A stretch of 64,000 nt of DNA from an uncultured Flavobacteriales bacterium (GCA_943788115.1 CALSPA010000005.1:124001-188000); one strand, 5' to 3'. Shown: positions 32,070-41,613, counted from the stretch's first letter. Program-made: numbers and translations. Notes: generated by a model not told the origin, from the sequence alone.

Positions 32070-33227
32070 ATGGAATTAGATATTTTTTTTAGTCCAATAA
32101 ACGAAATTGCAATAGAAAAAGAATCAATAGGAGAAAATATTTCTTCTTACCTTAAAGACAAACCTTTTCCAAAATGGGAAAATGCTGATGTTGTTCTATT
32201 TGGTGTTCAGGAGTCTAGAAACTCACACTCAAACAAGGGGTGTTCTAATGGGCAAAATAAAATAAGAGAATCATTTTATAAGCTATATTCCAATTTAGAA
32301 TTTAACGTAGCCGATTTAGGAGACATTCAAAAAGGTAGCTCTGTTGAAGATACTTATATTGCAGTTTCTGAAGTAATCAAAGATCTTGTCTCAAATGCGA
32401 AATTTGTGATTATTTTAGGTGGAAGTCAAGACATTACATATGCCAATTACCTGGGTTATGAAAAACTAGAACAAACGGTGAATGTTGTTTCAATTGATGA
32501 TCGATTAGATATTTCAACAGATGAAGATTTGGGTTTTAGTAGTCTTAATTATTTAAACAAAATTGTTCTTCATCAGCCTAACTACCTTTTTAACTTGAGT
32601 CAATTAGGTTACCAAGGATATTATGTAAAGAAAAGCCAAATTAAATTACTTGAAGATTTGTATTTTGAGTATTTGAGGTTAGGTGAGTTACAGGATGATA
32701 TTTCTTTAGCTGAACCTGTATTAAGAAATGCAGATATATTGAGTATAGACTTAAAAGCTTTAAGGAAGTCTGAATTTTGTGCTGCTCAAAATGTTGGTCC
32801 AAACGGGTTTTTTGCCAATGAAATGTGTCAGCTCATGAAGTATGCTGGTATTAGTGATAAATTATCAAGTGTTGGAGTATACGATTACGATCACGAATTA
32901 GATTTTGACGGTAGTGGGGCTGAACTTGTTGCTCAGATGATTTATTTTTTAATAGATGGTTTCTATTCTAGAAAGGGTGACTATCCATCAGGATTAAAAG
33001 CGGATAATATCAAATATGTTGTTCATCATGGAGAGATTGATCACAATCTTGTGTTTTATAAGAGTCCAAAGAGTGATAGGTGGTGGTTAGAAGTTCCATA
33101 TCCACCAAGAAATGACTTTAAGTTTGAACGACATCATCTTGTTCCTTGCAGCTATGTTGATTACCAAGAAGCAATGAATGAAAACATTCCTGATGTTTGG
33201 TGGAAGACCTATAGAAAGTTAAATTAG
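32070..33227 (+). CDS. Arginase/formimidoylglutamase-fold protein with degenerate metal site
   Basis: This is a 385-residue ureohydrolase-fold protein, often annotated as formimidoylglutamase in Flavobacteriales. The metal-binding motifs are altered. GGDHS is GGSQD (117-121, His to Gln). DAHxD is DDRLD (143-147, His to Arg). SxDxDxxDP is SIDLKALRK (225-233, second Asp to Lys). Three of six usual Mn ligands are therefore replaced, so classic hydrolase chemistry is doubtful. A family-specific C-terminal extension contains SDRWWLEVPYPPRND and VPCSYVDYQEA. It sits 7 bases after topA and before porP-gldKLMN. A link with T9SS is inferred from position only. Confidence 0.82.
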   Translation: MELDIFFSPINEIAIEKESIGENISSYLKDKPFPKWENADVVLFGVQESRNSHSNKGCSNGQNKIRESFYKLYSNLEFNVADLGDIQKGSSVEDTYIAVSEVIKDLVSNAKFVIILGGSQDITYANYLGYEKLEQTVNVVSIDDRLDISTDEDLGFSSLNYLNKIVLHQPNYLFNLSQLGYQGYYVKKSQIKLLEDLYFEYLRLGELQDDISLAEPVLRNADILSIDLKALRKSEFCAAQNVGPNGFFANEMCQLMKYAGISDKLSSVGVYDYDHELDFDGSGAELVAQMIYFLIDGFYSRKGDYPSGLKADNIKYVVHHGEIDHNLVFYKSPKSDRWWLEVPYPPRNDFKFERHHLVPCSYVDYQEAMNENIPDVWWKTYRKLN

Positions 33228-33361
33228 AATATTTGGTTATCTTTACGATTGGAAAAAACATGTAAATCGTATTAGAAATTTAATTAAATTAGCGCTTTTC
33301 CACTTCATATAATTTAGAGTTGGAAAGCTAACGTATTGAAAATAAGACAATTGATTACCGT

Positions 33362-34300
33362 ATGAAAAAGTTTATCATAGCTATAGCTCTTCTTATAGGA
33401 GCTCAAAACGTAAATGCACAGCAAGATTATCAGTTCACTCACTACATGTTTGATAATCTTTCTTTTAACCCTGGGTACGCTGGAATTACACAGAGTATAT
33501 GTGGTACAGTTCTATTTAGACAACAATGGGCTGGATTCGATGGAAGCCCTACTACAGCATTAATTAATGTTCATGCACCAATTCAAGCGCTAAGAGGTGG
33601 TATTGGTTTGTCATATTTAAATGATCAGCTTGGTTTTGAAAAAAACAATATAGCAAGATTAAGTTATTCCTATCATTTAGGTGTAGGAGTAGGTGAGCTA
33701 GGTATAGGCGTTAGTGCTGGTATAATTCAAAAAAGTTTTAATGCACAATGGATTACTCCAGATCAAGGAACAGCTTTTATTCCTGCTGATGATCAGTCTA
33801 TTCCTGTTAATAATGCAAGTGGAGTTGTTCCAGATTTTAATCTGGGTTTATTTTATAGAACTAATCAATTGTTTTTAGGTGTTTCTACTACCCATTTAGG
33901 TGGATTTGAAATGAATGGTTTAAACGTAAAAAATGTTCACCATTATTGGATTACTGGTGGTTATAACTATCAAATTAATGGTGACTTTTTGTTAAGACCT
34001 AGCCTTTTAATAAAGTCTGATGCAGCTTCAACTATTATGGATTTAAATGTTAATGTTCTGTACAAAGACATGATATGGGGAGGCCTTACATATCGTTTAG
34101 GCGATGCTGTTGCCCCAATGGCTGGTTATCAACATACTTTAAGTAATGGTGCAACCTTGAGGGTAGGATATTCGTATGGGATTACTACATCTGATTTAGG
34201 GAATTACAATAACGGAACACATGATATTATGTTGAATTATTGTTTTAACCTTGATAAGCCCCCAGTTTTACAGAAATCAAAAAATCCGAGGTTTTTATAA
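33362..34300 (+). CDS. porP: PorP/SprF-family type IX secretion outer-membrane protein
   Basis: This is a 312-residue outer-membrane protein. The signal peptide (KKFIIAIALLIGAQNVNAQ) is followed by the family hallmark QDYQFTHYMFDNLSFNPGYAG. Predicted beta-strands run to the C-terminus. PorP/SprF proteins are T9SS components; in several Bacteroidota one paralogue lies directly before gldK/porK, as here. Others pair with individual adhesins. Because of the linkage to gldKLMN it is probably the core-type PorP. The 134-base gap upstream holds a short inverted repeat (TACGATT/AATCGTA) but no clear promoter. Confidence 0.88.
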   Translation: MKKFIIAIALLIGAQNVNAQQDYQFTHYMFDNLSFNPGYAGITQSICGTVLFRQQWAGFDGSPTTALINVHAPIQALRGGIGLSYLNDQLGFEKNNIARLSYSYHLGVGVGELGIGVSAGIIQKSFNAQWITPDQGTAFIPADDQSIPVNNASGVVPDFNLGLFYRTNQLFLGVSTTHLGGFEMNGLNVKNVHHYWITGGYNYQINGDFLLRPSLLIKSDAASTIMDLNVNVLYKDMIWGGLTYRLGDAVAPMAGYQHTLSNGATLRVGYSYGITTSDLGNYNNGTHDIMLNYCFNLDKPPVLQKSKNPRFL

Positions 34301-34339
34301 ATAAATGAAACTTTACAAAATTAGCTTCGTTATAGCAAT

Positions 34340-34383
34340 CGCCTAGAGTTAGTATGGTTATAGAACTTTTTGATAACCAGGCG
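34340..34383 (+). other. Nested inverted repeats in the gldK leader
   Basis: CGCCT (34340-34344) can pair with AGGCG (34379-34383), and GGTTAT (34356-34361) with ATAACC (34373-34378). Together they form a hairpin with an 11-base bulge, ending 27 bases before gldK. There is no T tract. It may tune processing or stability between porP and gldK mRNA. Confidence 0.35.
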
Positions 34384-34409
34384 TACAAAACTTTTTAAAA
34401 AAAGGGAGC

Positions 34410-35900
34410 ATGAAAAAGATATTATATTTAATAGCAATAGTGACACTTTTTACCAGCTGTTCTGAAGGGAGCAGAGGAGAATTGACAGGTGTTTATGGTA
34501 GACAGCTTTGGTATCACCCAGATCCATTTGGTATGTTATACATTCCTGCTGGTAGTTTCAATATGGGGCAGAGTGATCAAGATGTTCCAATGGCTCATTA
34601 TTCAAGAACTAAAACAGTTTCTCAATCTGCTTTTTACATGGATCAGACAGAGATATCAAATAATGAATACAGACAATTTGTTTATTGGGTAAGAGATTCT
34701 ATCGCGAGAAGAATTTTAGGTGCTGAATTTCCTGAAGACTTTATGATTCCAACATTTGATGATGAATTGGAACAAAAAGATGAGGATAAATGGACTTTAA
34801 ATTGGAATAAGAGATTTAGATACTTGTCTATGAATCCTGATCGAGGAGATAATGAAGAATACGCTCCATTATTGTCAAGTATGTATTTAAACGAGAGTGA
34901 AAGATTCTATCAAAGAAAAGAAATAGATACTAGAAAATTAATGTTTGAATATTATTGGGTAGATCTACAAGAAGCTGCTAGAAAAGGTAGACCATTAATT
35001 AAAAGACTATCTAATTCTGAGGCTGATGAAGATGAAGAGCATAGAACAACATTGAAAAATCCAAACATGCCTTTCCCTGCCGATCCTGGTTTAAATCAAG
35101 GTAGAGATTATGACTTAGGTTATAGAAACTCTAAAGGTCAAAATAATGCTATTCGTGGTCATGAGGATCGTTCAAGGTTTATTATCAAAGAGGTAATCAA
35201 TGTTTATCCTGATACTTTATGTTGGATTCATGATTTTACCTACAGTAATAATGTTGATAAAACTAACATGTACTTTTGGCATCCTGCTTACGATGAATAT
35301 CCTGTTGTTGGAGTTACTTGGCAACAAGCAAATGCATTCAATGTATGGAGAACTCAGTTGTTAAATAGCTACAGAGGAAGCAACTGGCAGTCTTATGTAC
35401 AAGATTTCAAACTTCCTAGTGAAACTCAATGGGAATACGCTGCTAGAGGTGGTTTAGATTTAAACCCTTATCCATGGGGAGGTCCTTACATTAGAAACTC
35501 TAGAGGATGTTTCTTAGGTAATTTCAAACCAATGAGAGGAAGATACATGGAAGATGGTGGTTTCCATACTGTTAAAGTAAATTCGTACCATCCTAACGAT
35601 TATGGATTATACTGTATGTCTGGCAATGTTGCTGAATGGTGTACAACTGCATATGACGAATCTATTTATGAATTTGGACACGATTTGAATACTGAATACA
35701 CATATAATGCATTAGATCATGATCCGCCATCGATGAAGCGTAAAGTAATTCGTGGAGGTTCTTGGAAAGATATAGGATATTACCTTCAAACAGGTTCTCG
35801 TTCTTTCGAGTATCAAGATACTGCTAAATCTTACATTGGATTTAGAAGTGTGATGGATTACTTAGGAAGAGGTGGGCCAAACAAAGAAGGTGATATTTAA
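34410..35900 (+). CDS. gldK: Type IX secretion/gliding lipoprotein GldK
   Basis: GldK (PorK) is the outer-membrane-associated lipoprotein that forms the periplasmic ring of T9SS with GldN. The 496-residue protein has a lipobox in VTLFTSC (Cys17). It is built on a formylglycine-generating/sulfatase-modifying fold: GSFNMGQSDQDVP, MDQTEISNNEYRQFV, YPVVGVTWQQANAF, LPSETQWEYAARGG, GNVAEWC, VIRGGSWKD and IGFRSV. Unusually for this genome a clear AGGGAG lies a few bases before the ATG. It is first of the gldKLMN set. Confidence 0.95.
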   Translation: MKKILYLIAIVTLFTSCSEGSRGELTGVYGRQLWYHPDPFGMLYIPAGSFNMGQSDQDVPMAHYSRTKTVSQSAFYMDQTEISNNEYRQFVYWVRDSIARRILGAEFPEDFMIPTFDDELEQKDEDKWTLNWNKRFRYLSMNPDRGDNEEYAPLLSSMYLNESERFYQRKEIDTRKLMFEYYWVDLQEAARKGRPLIKRLSNSEADEDEEHRTTLKNPNMPFPADPGLNQGRDYDLGYRNSKGQNNAIRGHEDRSRFIIKEVINVYPDTLCWIHDFTYSNNVDKTNMYFWHPAYDEYPVVGVTWQQANAFNVWRTQLLNSYRGSNWQSYVQDFKLPSETQWEYAARGGLDLNPYPWGGPYIRNSRGCFLGNFKPMRGRYMEDGGFHTVKVNSYHPNDYGLYCMSGNVAEWCTTAYDESIYEFGHDLNTEYTYNALDHDPPSMKRKVIRGGSWKDIGYYLQTGSRSFEYQDTAKSYIGFRSVMDYLGRGGPNKEGDI

Positions 35901-35961
35901 TAAACGGTTTTAATACTGAACAGAATAACAATTAATATTAATCAATTAAAAATTAAGAATA

Positions 35962-36777
35962 ATGAGTGGAGGTAATAGTTTTTTTGAAAGTAAAAAGTTT
36001 AAAAGCATAATGAAATATGTTTACGGTTGGGGTGCAGCAGTCGTAATTGTAGGTGCTTTGTTTAAAATTTTGCACTGGCCAGGGGCTAATATTATGCTAA
36101 TTGTTGGTCTACTAACTGAAGCTTTCATATTCTTTATTTCTGTATTTGAGCCCTCTCATGAGGAAGTCGATTGGACATTAGTTTATCCTGAATTAGCTTT
36201 AGGACATGCAGATGATGATATTCATGCACTTCCAGAAATGTCATCTGATGAAACTATTGTTGAACAATTAGATAACATGCTTGCTGATTCTAAAATTGAG
36301 CCTGAATTAATCGAAAGTTTAGGTAAAGGGATGAGAAATTTAAGTGATTCTGCAAATAAGTTAAATGATATATCTTCAGCATCTGATGCTACAGAAGAGT
36401 ATGTCTCAAATTTAAAGGGAGCTTCAAGTAAAGTTGGAGAATTAAGTAATGCTTATGACCAAGCTGCAAATTCAATAGCCGAAATTACTGCATCAACAGG
36501 TGGTGATTCTGGTTTTGGAGAGCAATTAGAAAAAGTTTCAGGAAATTTAAGTGCGTTAAATAATGTTTATGAAATGCAATTAAAAGGTGCTACAGATCAC
36601 CTTCAAGTTACTGAACAAATGTATTCTGGAATTAACGAATTAATGACAAATCTTCATTCTTCTCTTGATGATACTAAGAGATATAAGGATACCATGTCTG
36701 AATTAAGTGAGAATTTAACATCACTTAATACTGTTTATGGAAATATGCTTTCTGCAATGAATGTCAATAGATCATAA
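35962..36777 (+). CDS. gldL: Type IX secretion/gliding motor protein GldL
   Basis: GldL (PorL) forms the inner-membrane proton-driven motor with GldM. It has 271 residues with two N-terminal membrane helices (about 18-35 and 43-62). Glu53 in GLLTEAFIFFISVFEP occupies the position of the essential membrane glutamate known in other GldL proteins. The C-terminal two thirds is a cytoplasmic helical, coiled-coil-like region rich in Ser, Asn and Leu (SNAYDQAANSIAEI). It lies 61 bases after gldK. Confidence 0.95.
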   Translation: MSGGNSFFESKKFKSIMKYVYGWGAAVVIVGALFKILHWPGANIMLIVGLLTEAFIFFISVFEPSHEEVDWTLVYPELALGHADDDIHALPEMSSDETIVEQLDNMLADSKIEPELIESLGKGMRNLSDSANKLNDISSASDATEEYVSNLKGASSKVGELSNAYDQAANSIAEITASTGGDSGFGEQLEKVSGNLSALNNVYEMQLKGATDHLQVTEQMYSGINELMTNLHSSLDDTKRYKDTMSELSENLTSLNTVYGNMLSAMNVNRS

Positions 36778-36833
36778 CTGCCAAGTTGTATTAATTAAGT
36801 CGTACAAATTATTAATTATTAAAATTTAAAACT

Positions 36834-38750
36834 ATGGGAGGCGGAGGTAAAGAGACACCAAGGCAAAAAATGATTGGAATGATGTATTTAGTACTCTTAG
36901 CTTTATTGGCTATGAACGTATCTAAAGAAATTATTAATGCTTTTGTTATGCTTAATAACAAAATGGATAAAAGTATTACACAAGTTGAAAAGGGTAACAG
37001 AACAATTGAGCAAGATTTTGAAAATGCTTTAACTACTTTAAATGCAGCGCAAAAACCTAATCCAAAAGAAATTGAGAGGGTTCAAAAATTAAAGGCTAAA
37101 AATGAAGCAGCAAGAGATTTAGTTAGAACTGCTGCTAATAATATGGTTCTTTTACAAGAAAGAATGTTATTACAATGTTCTTTTGGAGCTGAAGGATCTA
37201 GAGCCAATTTAGACGGTCAAGTAGATGATCATGGTCATCCTGTACAATATGTTACTCAAGATGATAAAGGCTATTGGCATTTAAGTGATCTTTCTCACTA
37301 CGATAAGAAAGATGAGTACGATACACCAACTCGATTATTTGTTGGTGATAATTTCGATGCTCCACCTGTTGAAGATGGTCAAAAGCTTTTAGATTGTTTT
37401 TCTAACTTAAGAGATTCGTTGTTAATGTTGGTATCTACTCATGATAGTAAGCCAGATAAAGATGGTAAAGTAACTAAATATGCTTTCGACCCTTCATTAA
37501 TTGAACAACCTAAGTTCAAAACTTCACCTGAAGAATTTAAAGAATTTGAAGATAAAGTGGATGTATTATTAGATCAACAAAAAAAGGCTGGTAAAATAGA
37601 TAAAGAAGATTTGAAAGTTTTAAGAGACATAATAGTTCGATTAACTCTTCCTCAGAAAACGATTAACCACGATGAAGAATATCCATTTTTGGCTGGTATT
37701 TTTGATCATGCACCAATTGTTGGTGCAGCTGCTGCAATGACATCTATGAGAGGTGATTTTTTAGGTGTTGAAACTATTGTTTCTCAGTATTTTGCTAAAG
37801 ACATCAATGTTGTGCCTTTTGCATTCAACAAAATTGAGCCTTTAGCGTTTTCATCTACAAGTTACATTAATCAAGGGGACTCTTTATCACTTAAAGTAAT
37901 GATTGCAGCTTATGATTCTTCTAAAACTACTGAACTTAAGTATTGGGTTGATGATACTGTTCAATACAGACTTCCAGAATTAGAAAGAGATACGTCAACT
38001 ATGATGCGTTTTACCAAAAAACCATCGGAGTTTGGAAAACAATTAAATATTTCTGGATCTGTTGGTGATCACATAATGACAGGTTTAATTGCTGTTGAAT
38101 CTGCTACTGAAGGTAAGAAATGGAAGCCTTGGAATTTCAACTATAGTGTTGGTGCTCCAAACGCTGCGGTATCTGCTGCAGATTTGCAAGTTCTTTACAG
38201 AGGGTGGAAAAATAAGATAAAAGTATCAGCTTCTGGTTACAAACCTGAGAACGTTAAAGTTTCTTGTTCTGGTTGTTCGATTTCATCTGCTCCAGATAAA
38301 GATGGTAACTATACTGCTACTGCGCCTGGTGGAAGAGCCAAAGAAGCGTTTATAGTTGTTTCAGCTATTGATGATAATGGTAAAAATGTTGAGTTAACTA
38401 GAGAAAGATTTAGAATATTCCCATTGCCGAAACCAACTGTTTTCTTTGGTGGTAAAGCAGGTGGAAGTATGAAGAAAGTTGATGCTGTTCAGATACCGAA
38501 ATTAGTAGCAAAATTAGGAGAAAGTCCTTTAGATGTTCCTTACAGTGTAACATCGTTTGTAATGTTAACTGTGAAAAATGGTCAACCCATACGTTTGAAA
38601 TCGAAAGGGTCAAGATTATCTCCAGAGATGAAAAATGCTATTAAGAAAATAAATAAGGGTGGTAGTTTAACTTTTACCGGTGTTAAGGTTAAAGGGCCTT
38701 CCGGAAAAGAGCAACCTTTAGACGCAGGTCTCGTATTAACACTTAAGTAA
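36834..38750 (+). CDS. gldM: Type IX secretion/gliding motor protein GldM, long form
   Basis: GldM (PorM) is the single-span stator/rotor partner of GldL that reaches across the periplasm. The start MGGGGKETPRQKMIGMMYLV carries the conserved TPRQKMI before the one membrane helix (about residues 14-32, MMYLVLLALLAMNVSKE). Periplasmic Ig-like domains follow, with the C-domain VLYRGWKNKIKVSASGYKP. At 638 residues it is about 120 longer than the roughly 515 residues I know for Flavobacterium and Porphyromonas homologues. Extra sequence seems to lie in the first periplasmic part (about residues 115-290). It starts 57 bases after gldL. Confidence 0.95.
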   Translation: MGGGGKETPRQKMIGMMYLVLLALLAMNVSKEIINAFVMLNNKMDKSITQVEKGNRTIEQDFENALTTLNAAQKPNPKEIERVQKLKAKNEAARDLVRTAANNMVLLQERMLLQCSFGAEGSRANLDGQVDDHGHPVQYVTQDDKGYWHLSDLSHYDKKDEYDTPTRLFVGDNFDAPPVEDGQKLLDCFSNLRDSLLMLVSTHDSKPDKDGKVTKYAFDPSLIEQPKFKTSPEEFKEFEDKVDVLLDQQKKAGKIDKEDLKVLRDIIVRLTLPQKTINHDEEYPFLAGIFDHAPIVGAAAAMTSMRGDFLGVETIVSQYFAKDINVVPFAFNKIEPLAFSSTSYINQGDSLSLKVMIAAYDSSKTTELKYWVDDTVQYRLPELERDTSTMMRFTKKPSEFGKQLNISGSVGDHIMTGLIAVESATEGKKWKPWNFNYSVGAPNAAVSAADLQVLYRGWKNKIKVSASGYKPENVKVSCSGCSISSAPDKDGNYTATAPGGRAKEAFIVVSAIDDNGKNVELTRERFRIFPLPKPTVFFGGKAGGSMKKVDAVQIPKLVAKLGESPLDVPYSVTSFVMLTVKNGQPIRLKSKGSRLSPEMKNAIKKINKGGSLTFTGVKVKGPSGKEQPLDAGLVLTLK

Positions 38751-38769
38751 GCCTATAAATTTGTCAATT

Positions 38770-39687
38770 ATGAAAAAATTTAGTAACATATTTATCCTTT
38801 TTTTAATGATTAGTTTTAGTGCATCTGCACAACTTCCAAGTCATTTAGAGTCTAATGTTTTGGATGGTGTTTATGTTCAAGAGCATGTGCCGACTAAACG
38901 AGTAGTTCAATATACTTATTTAAGAGAAGCTGATGTTATGTGGTCTAAAAGAATTTGGCGAATTATAGACCTTAGAGAAAAGCAAAATCATCAATTATAC
39001 TATCCATTAACACCTATTTCAGATAGAATGGCTTTGTGGGATGTTATTAGACAAGGTGTTTTAAATGAAGGTTCTATTACTTGTTATGAACTCGGTTTGG
39101 ATTTGGATGATCAATTTAGATTTCCAATAAAGCCAGCTAACGGTAATATTAATGATCCTGAGTACAAAAAAAAATTGGAAGAGAAATTTGGTAAAGCTAC
39201 TTCATTTACAATGAGAGATGATGAAGGTGAAGTGCTAATGGACGATGAAGGAAATGAAATTAAAAAGGATACAGTAGAGCCTTATTTCGCAAAAGATATC
39301 ATTAGATATGAAATTAAGGAAGATTGGTTTTTTGACAAACAAAGATCAGTTATGGATGTTAGAATAATCGGTATTTCTCCGGTTGTTTATTTTGTGAACC
39401 CTGAAACCAATAATGTTGAAGGTGTTGAAAATCTTTTTTGGTTGTATTTTCCTGAATGTAGATATATGTTCCAAAATTATTTTGTCTATAATCCTCAAAA
39501 TGATGCTCAAAGAATGAGTTTTGATGACTTTTTCTGGAAAAGAGAATTTTCTAGTTACATAAAGAAGGAAAGTAATGTATTTGACAGGCAAATATACCCT
39601 AACTGGAAAGGTGTAGATGCACTATTAGAATCTGAAAAGATAAAAGAAAGAATGTTTGATATTGAGCATGATGTTTGGCATTTCTAA
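38770..39687 (+). CDS. gldN: Type IX secretion/gliding protein GldN
   Basis: GldN (PorN) is a periplasmic protein that binds GldK in the T9SS ring and contacts GldM. The 305-residue form starts at ATG 38770 with a signal peptide (KKFSNIFILFLMISFSASAQ). Family features include YTYLREADVMWSKRIWRIIDLR, MALWDVIRQG and the C-terminal YPNWKGVDALLESEKIK. The upstream in-frame TTG at 38761 would spoil the signal start and was not used. It is 19 bases after gldM and ends the operon before a terminator. Confidence 0.95.
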   Translation: MKKFSNIFILFLMISFSASAQLPSHLESNVLDGVYVQEHVPTKRVVQYTYLREADVMWSKRIWRIIDLREKQNHQLYYPLTPISDRMALWDVIRQGVLNEGSITCYELGLDLDDQFRFPIKPANGNINDPEYKKKLEEKFGKATSFTMRDDEGEVLMDDEGNEIKKDTVEPYFAKDIIRYEIKEDWFFDKQRSVMDVRIIGISPVVYFVNPETNNVEGVENLFWLYFPECRYMFQNYFVYNPQNDAQRMSFDDFFWKREFSSYIKKESNVFDRQIYPNWKGVDALLESEKIKERMFDIEHDVWHF

Positions 39688-39708
39688 AACTTTTTAACCT
39701 TATATAAG

Positions 39709-39732
39709 AGCCCTCATTTGAGGGCTTTTTTT
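39709..39732 (+). terminator. Terminator of gldKLMN
   Basis: AGCCCTC (39709-39715) and GAGGGCT (39720-39726) pair around ATTT and run into T's. The T tract ends exactly at the ATG of the ABC-F gene (39733), so that gene either has its own promoter upstream of the stem or uses read-through. Confidence 0.85.
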
Positions 39733-41613
39733 ATGATAATACTTAATAACATATCATTAAATTTTGGAGGTCACGACCTTTACAAGAATGTAACACTTCA
39801 AATTAAAAATAAAGATAAAATAGGTCTCACAGGTAAGAATGGTGCTGGAAAATCTACTTTGATGAAGCTTATACTGGGACAAGAACGATCATCTTCTGGA
39901 GAAATATCTATTTCTAAAGGTTTTAAACTAGGCTATCTTCCTCAAGAATTAGACTATCATTCTTCCACATCTATTTTCAATGAGCTTATTAATGCAAACA
40001 ATGAAGTTGTTACTATCAATAATCGCTTAGACGATATTAATGATCAGCTTACTACACGAACAGATTATGAGTCTGATTCTTATTTAGCTATTTTAGATGA
40101 GCTTTCTGATTTAAATGAGCGTCTTATTCAATTAGATGGTGACAACCTTAACAAAGAAGCTGAAATGCTCTTAAAAGGATTAGGATTCGATCAAAATGAG
40201 ATAAATTTTCCTTATAACGAGTTTTCTGGTGGTTGGAAGATGAGAGTTGAAATTGCAAAGCTATTAATTCAGAAACCAGATGTTCTTTTACTGGATGAAC
40301 CTACTAATCACCTTGATATTGAATCTATACAATGGTTAGAGAGGTATTTAAAAAATTATAGTGGTATAATTTTGTTGATATCGCACGACAGGCAATTTTT
40401 AGATAACATTACCAATAGAACAGTTGAAATTTCTAAATCTAAATTTTACGATTATAATTGTAATTATAGCAGTTACCTTAAGCAAAGAGAAGAGGAATTA
40501 CTACAGCAAATATCTGCTAAGAAAAATCAAGAAAAATATGTTCAGCATACCCAGCAGCTAATAAATAAATTTAGAGCAAAAAAAAACAAAGCCTCATTTG
40601 CTCAATCTTTAATTAAGAAACTAGATAAATTAGAAGATATAGAAATCGACTCATTTGAAGCTGGTGGTATGAAGTTTTCTTTTCCTGAACCAATTCCATC
40701 AGGAAAAATAGCATTAACAGTAAAAAATTTATCAAAAGAATATCCTGAAAAAAAGATACTCAGTAAGGTCGAATTCTCAGTTTCTAGAGGTGATAAAATA
40801 TCATTAGTAGGTAAAAATGGTACTGGAAAGTCAACTTTAATTAAGTCTATTGTAAATGATATTTCTTTTGAAGGAGATGTTATCCAAGGTCACAACATAA
40901 ACATAGGTTATTTCGCTCAAGATGAAACGTCCAAACTTGATCCTAATAAAACAGTTTTTGAAACTATCGATGATGTTGCTGTAGGAGAGATTAGAAAGAA
41001 AATCAGACAAATTTTGGGTTCTTTTTTATTTAGTGGAGATGATGCTGAAAAGAAAGTTAAGGTGCTTTCTGGTGGAGAGAAAACAAGACTTTCTTTGTGT
41101 AAACTGTTGTTAGAACCCTATAATTTTTTAATATTAGATGAGCCTACCAACCATTTAGACATTGTCTCTAAAGAAATCTTAAAGGACGCATTAGAAAGTT
41201 ATACTGGCACTTTAGTTATTGTGTCCCATGATCGAGATTTTTTAGATGGACTAACAGACAAAGTCTTCTATATTAATAATAGAGAGCTTAAAGTATATTA
41301 TGAAGGATTAACCCAGTTTTTAAAGAGTTATTATTCTGATGAAACAACTTTTGCCAGTAAAAAACAAAACCCTAACAAGACTAATTCTAAAGATGGTGTC
41401 AACATTAAAAAGCTCAGTAATCGTTTAAAGACAATTGAAAGGAAAATAGAAAGTTTAGAAACTGATTTATCTAAGCTGCAAGATTATATTTATCAAGATT
41501 CTTCTGATGAAAATGAACTTCAAAAGAAAATAGAACAGGTGAAAAAACTTAAAAAAGACATTGAGAATAAATATGAAGAGTGGGCAGAAGTTAGTCAGCT
41601 GATAGAACAATAA
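39733..41613 (+). CDS. ABC-F family ATPase
   Basis: This is a duplicated-ATPase ABC protein without membrane domain, 626 residues. ABC-F proteins act on the ribosome (EttA/Uup-like translation factors, some giving antibiotic resistance). The first ATPase has GKNGAGKSTLMK, signature FSGGWKMRVEIAK and DEPTNHLD. The second has GKNGTGKSTLIK, LSGGEKTRLSLCK and DEPTNHLD. The inter-domain linker is charged and helical, and a coiled-coil tail closes the protein (KTIERKIESLETDLSKL). The last seven codons and the stop lie in a 23-base sequence repeated at 43994. An in-frame start at 39718 was rejected because it lies in the terminator. Confidence 0.93.
   Translation: MIILNNISLNFGGHDLYKNVTLQIKNKDKIGLTGKNGAGKSTLMKLILGQERSSSGEISISKGFKLGYLPQELDYHSSTSIFNELINANNEVVTINNRLDDINDQLTTRTDYESDSYLAILDELSDLNERLIQLDGDNLNKEAEMLLKGLGFDQNEINFPYNEFSGGWKMRVEIAKLLIQKPDVLLLDEPTNHLDIESIQWLERYLKNYSGIILLISHDRQFLDNITNRTVEISKSKFYDYNCNYSSYLKQREEELLQQISAKKNQEKYVQHTQQLINKFRAKKNKASFAQSLIKKLDKLEDIEIDSFEAGGMKFSFPEPIPSGKIALTVKNLSKEYPEKKILSKVEFSVSRGDKISLVGKNGTGKSTLIKSIVNDISFEGDVIQGHNINIGYFAQDETSKLDPNKTVFETIDDVAVGEIRKKIRQILGSFLFSGDDAEKKVKVLSGGEKTRLSLCKLLLEPYNFLILDEPTNHLDIVSKEILKDALESYTGTLVIVSHDRDFLDGLTDKVFYINNRELKVYYEGLTQFLKSYYSDETTFASKKQNPNKTNSKDGVNIKKLSNRLKTIERKIESLETDLSKLQDYIYQDSSDENELQKKIEQVKKLKKDIENKYEEWAEVSQLIEQ
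41591..41613 (+). repeat. 23-bp direct repeat, left copy (inside ABC-F 3' end)
   Basis: This 23-base sequence (starting TTAGTCAGCTGATAG, ending in the TAA stop codon of the ABC-F gene) recurs exactly at 43994-44016 in the same orientation. It includes the palindrome TCAGCTGA. Here it is coding. The two copies bracket a 2.4-kb segment with two genes. Confidence 0.93.

Noticed and set aside
32070-33227. Naming the arginase-fold gene hutG
   Set aside because: Metal ligands are missing and no histidine-degradation genes are nearby, so the catalytic name is not supported.
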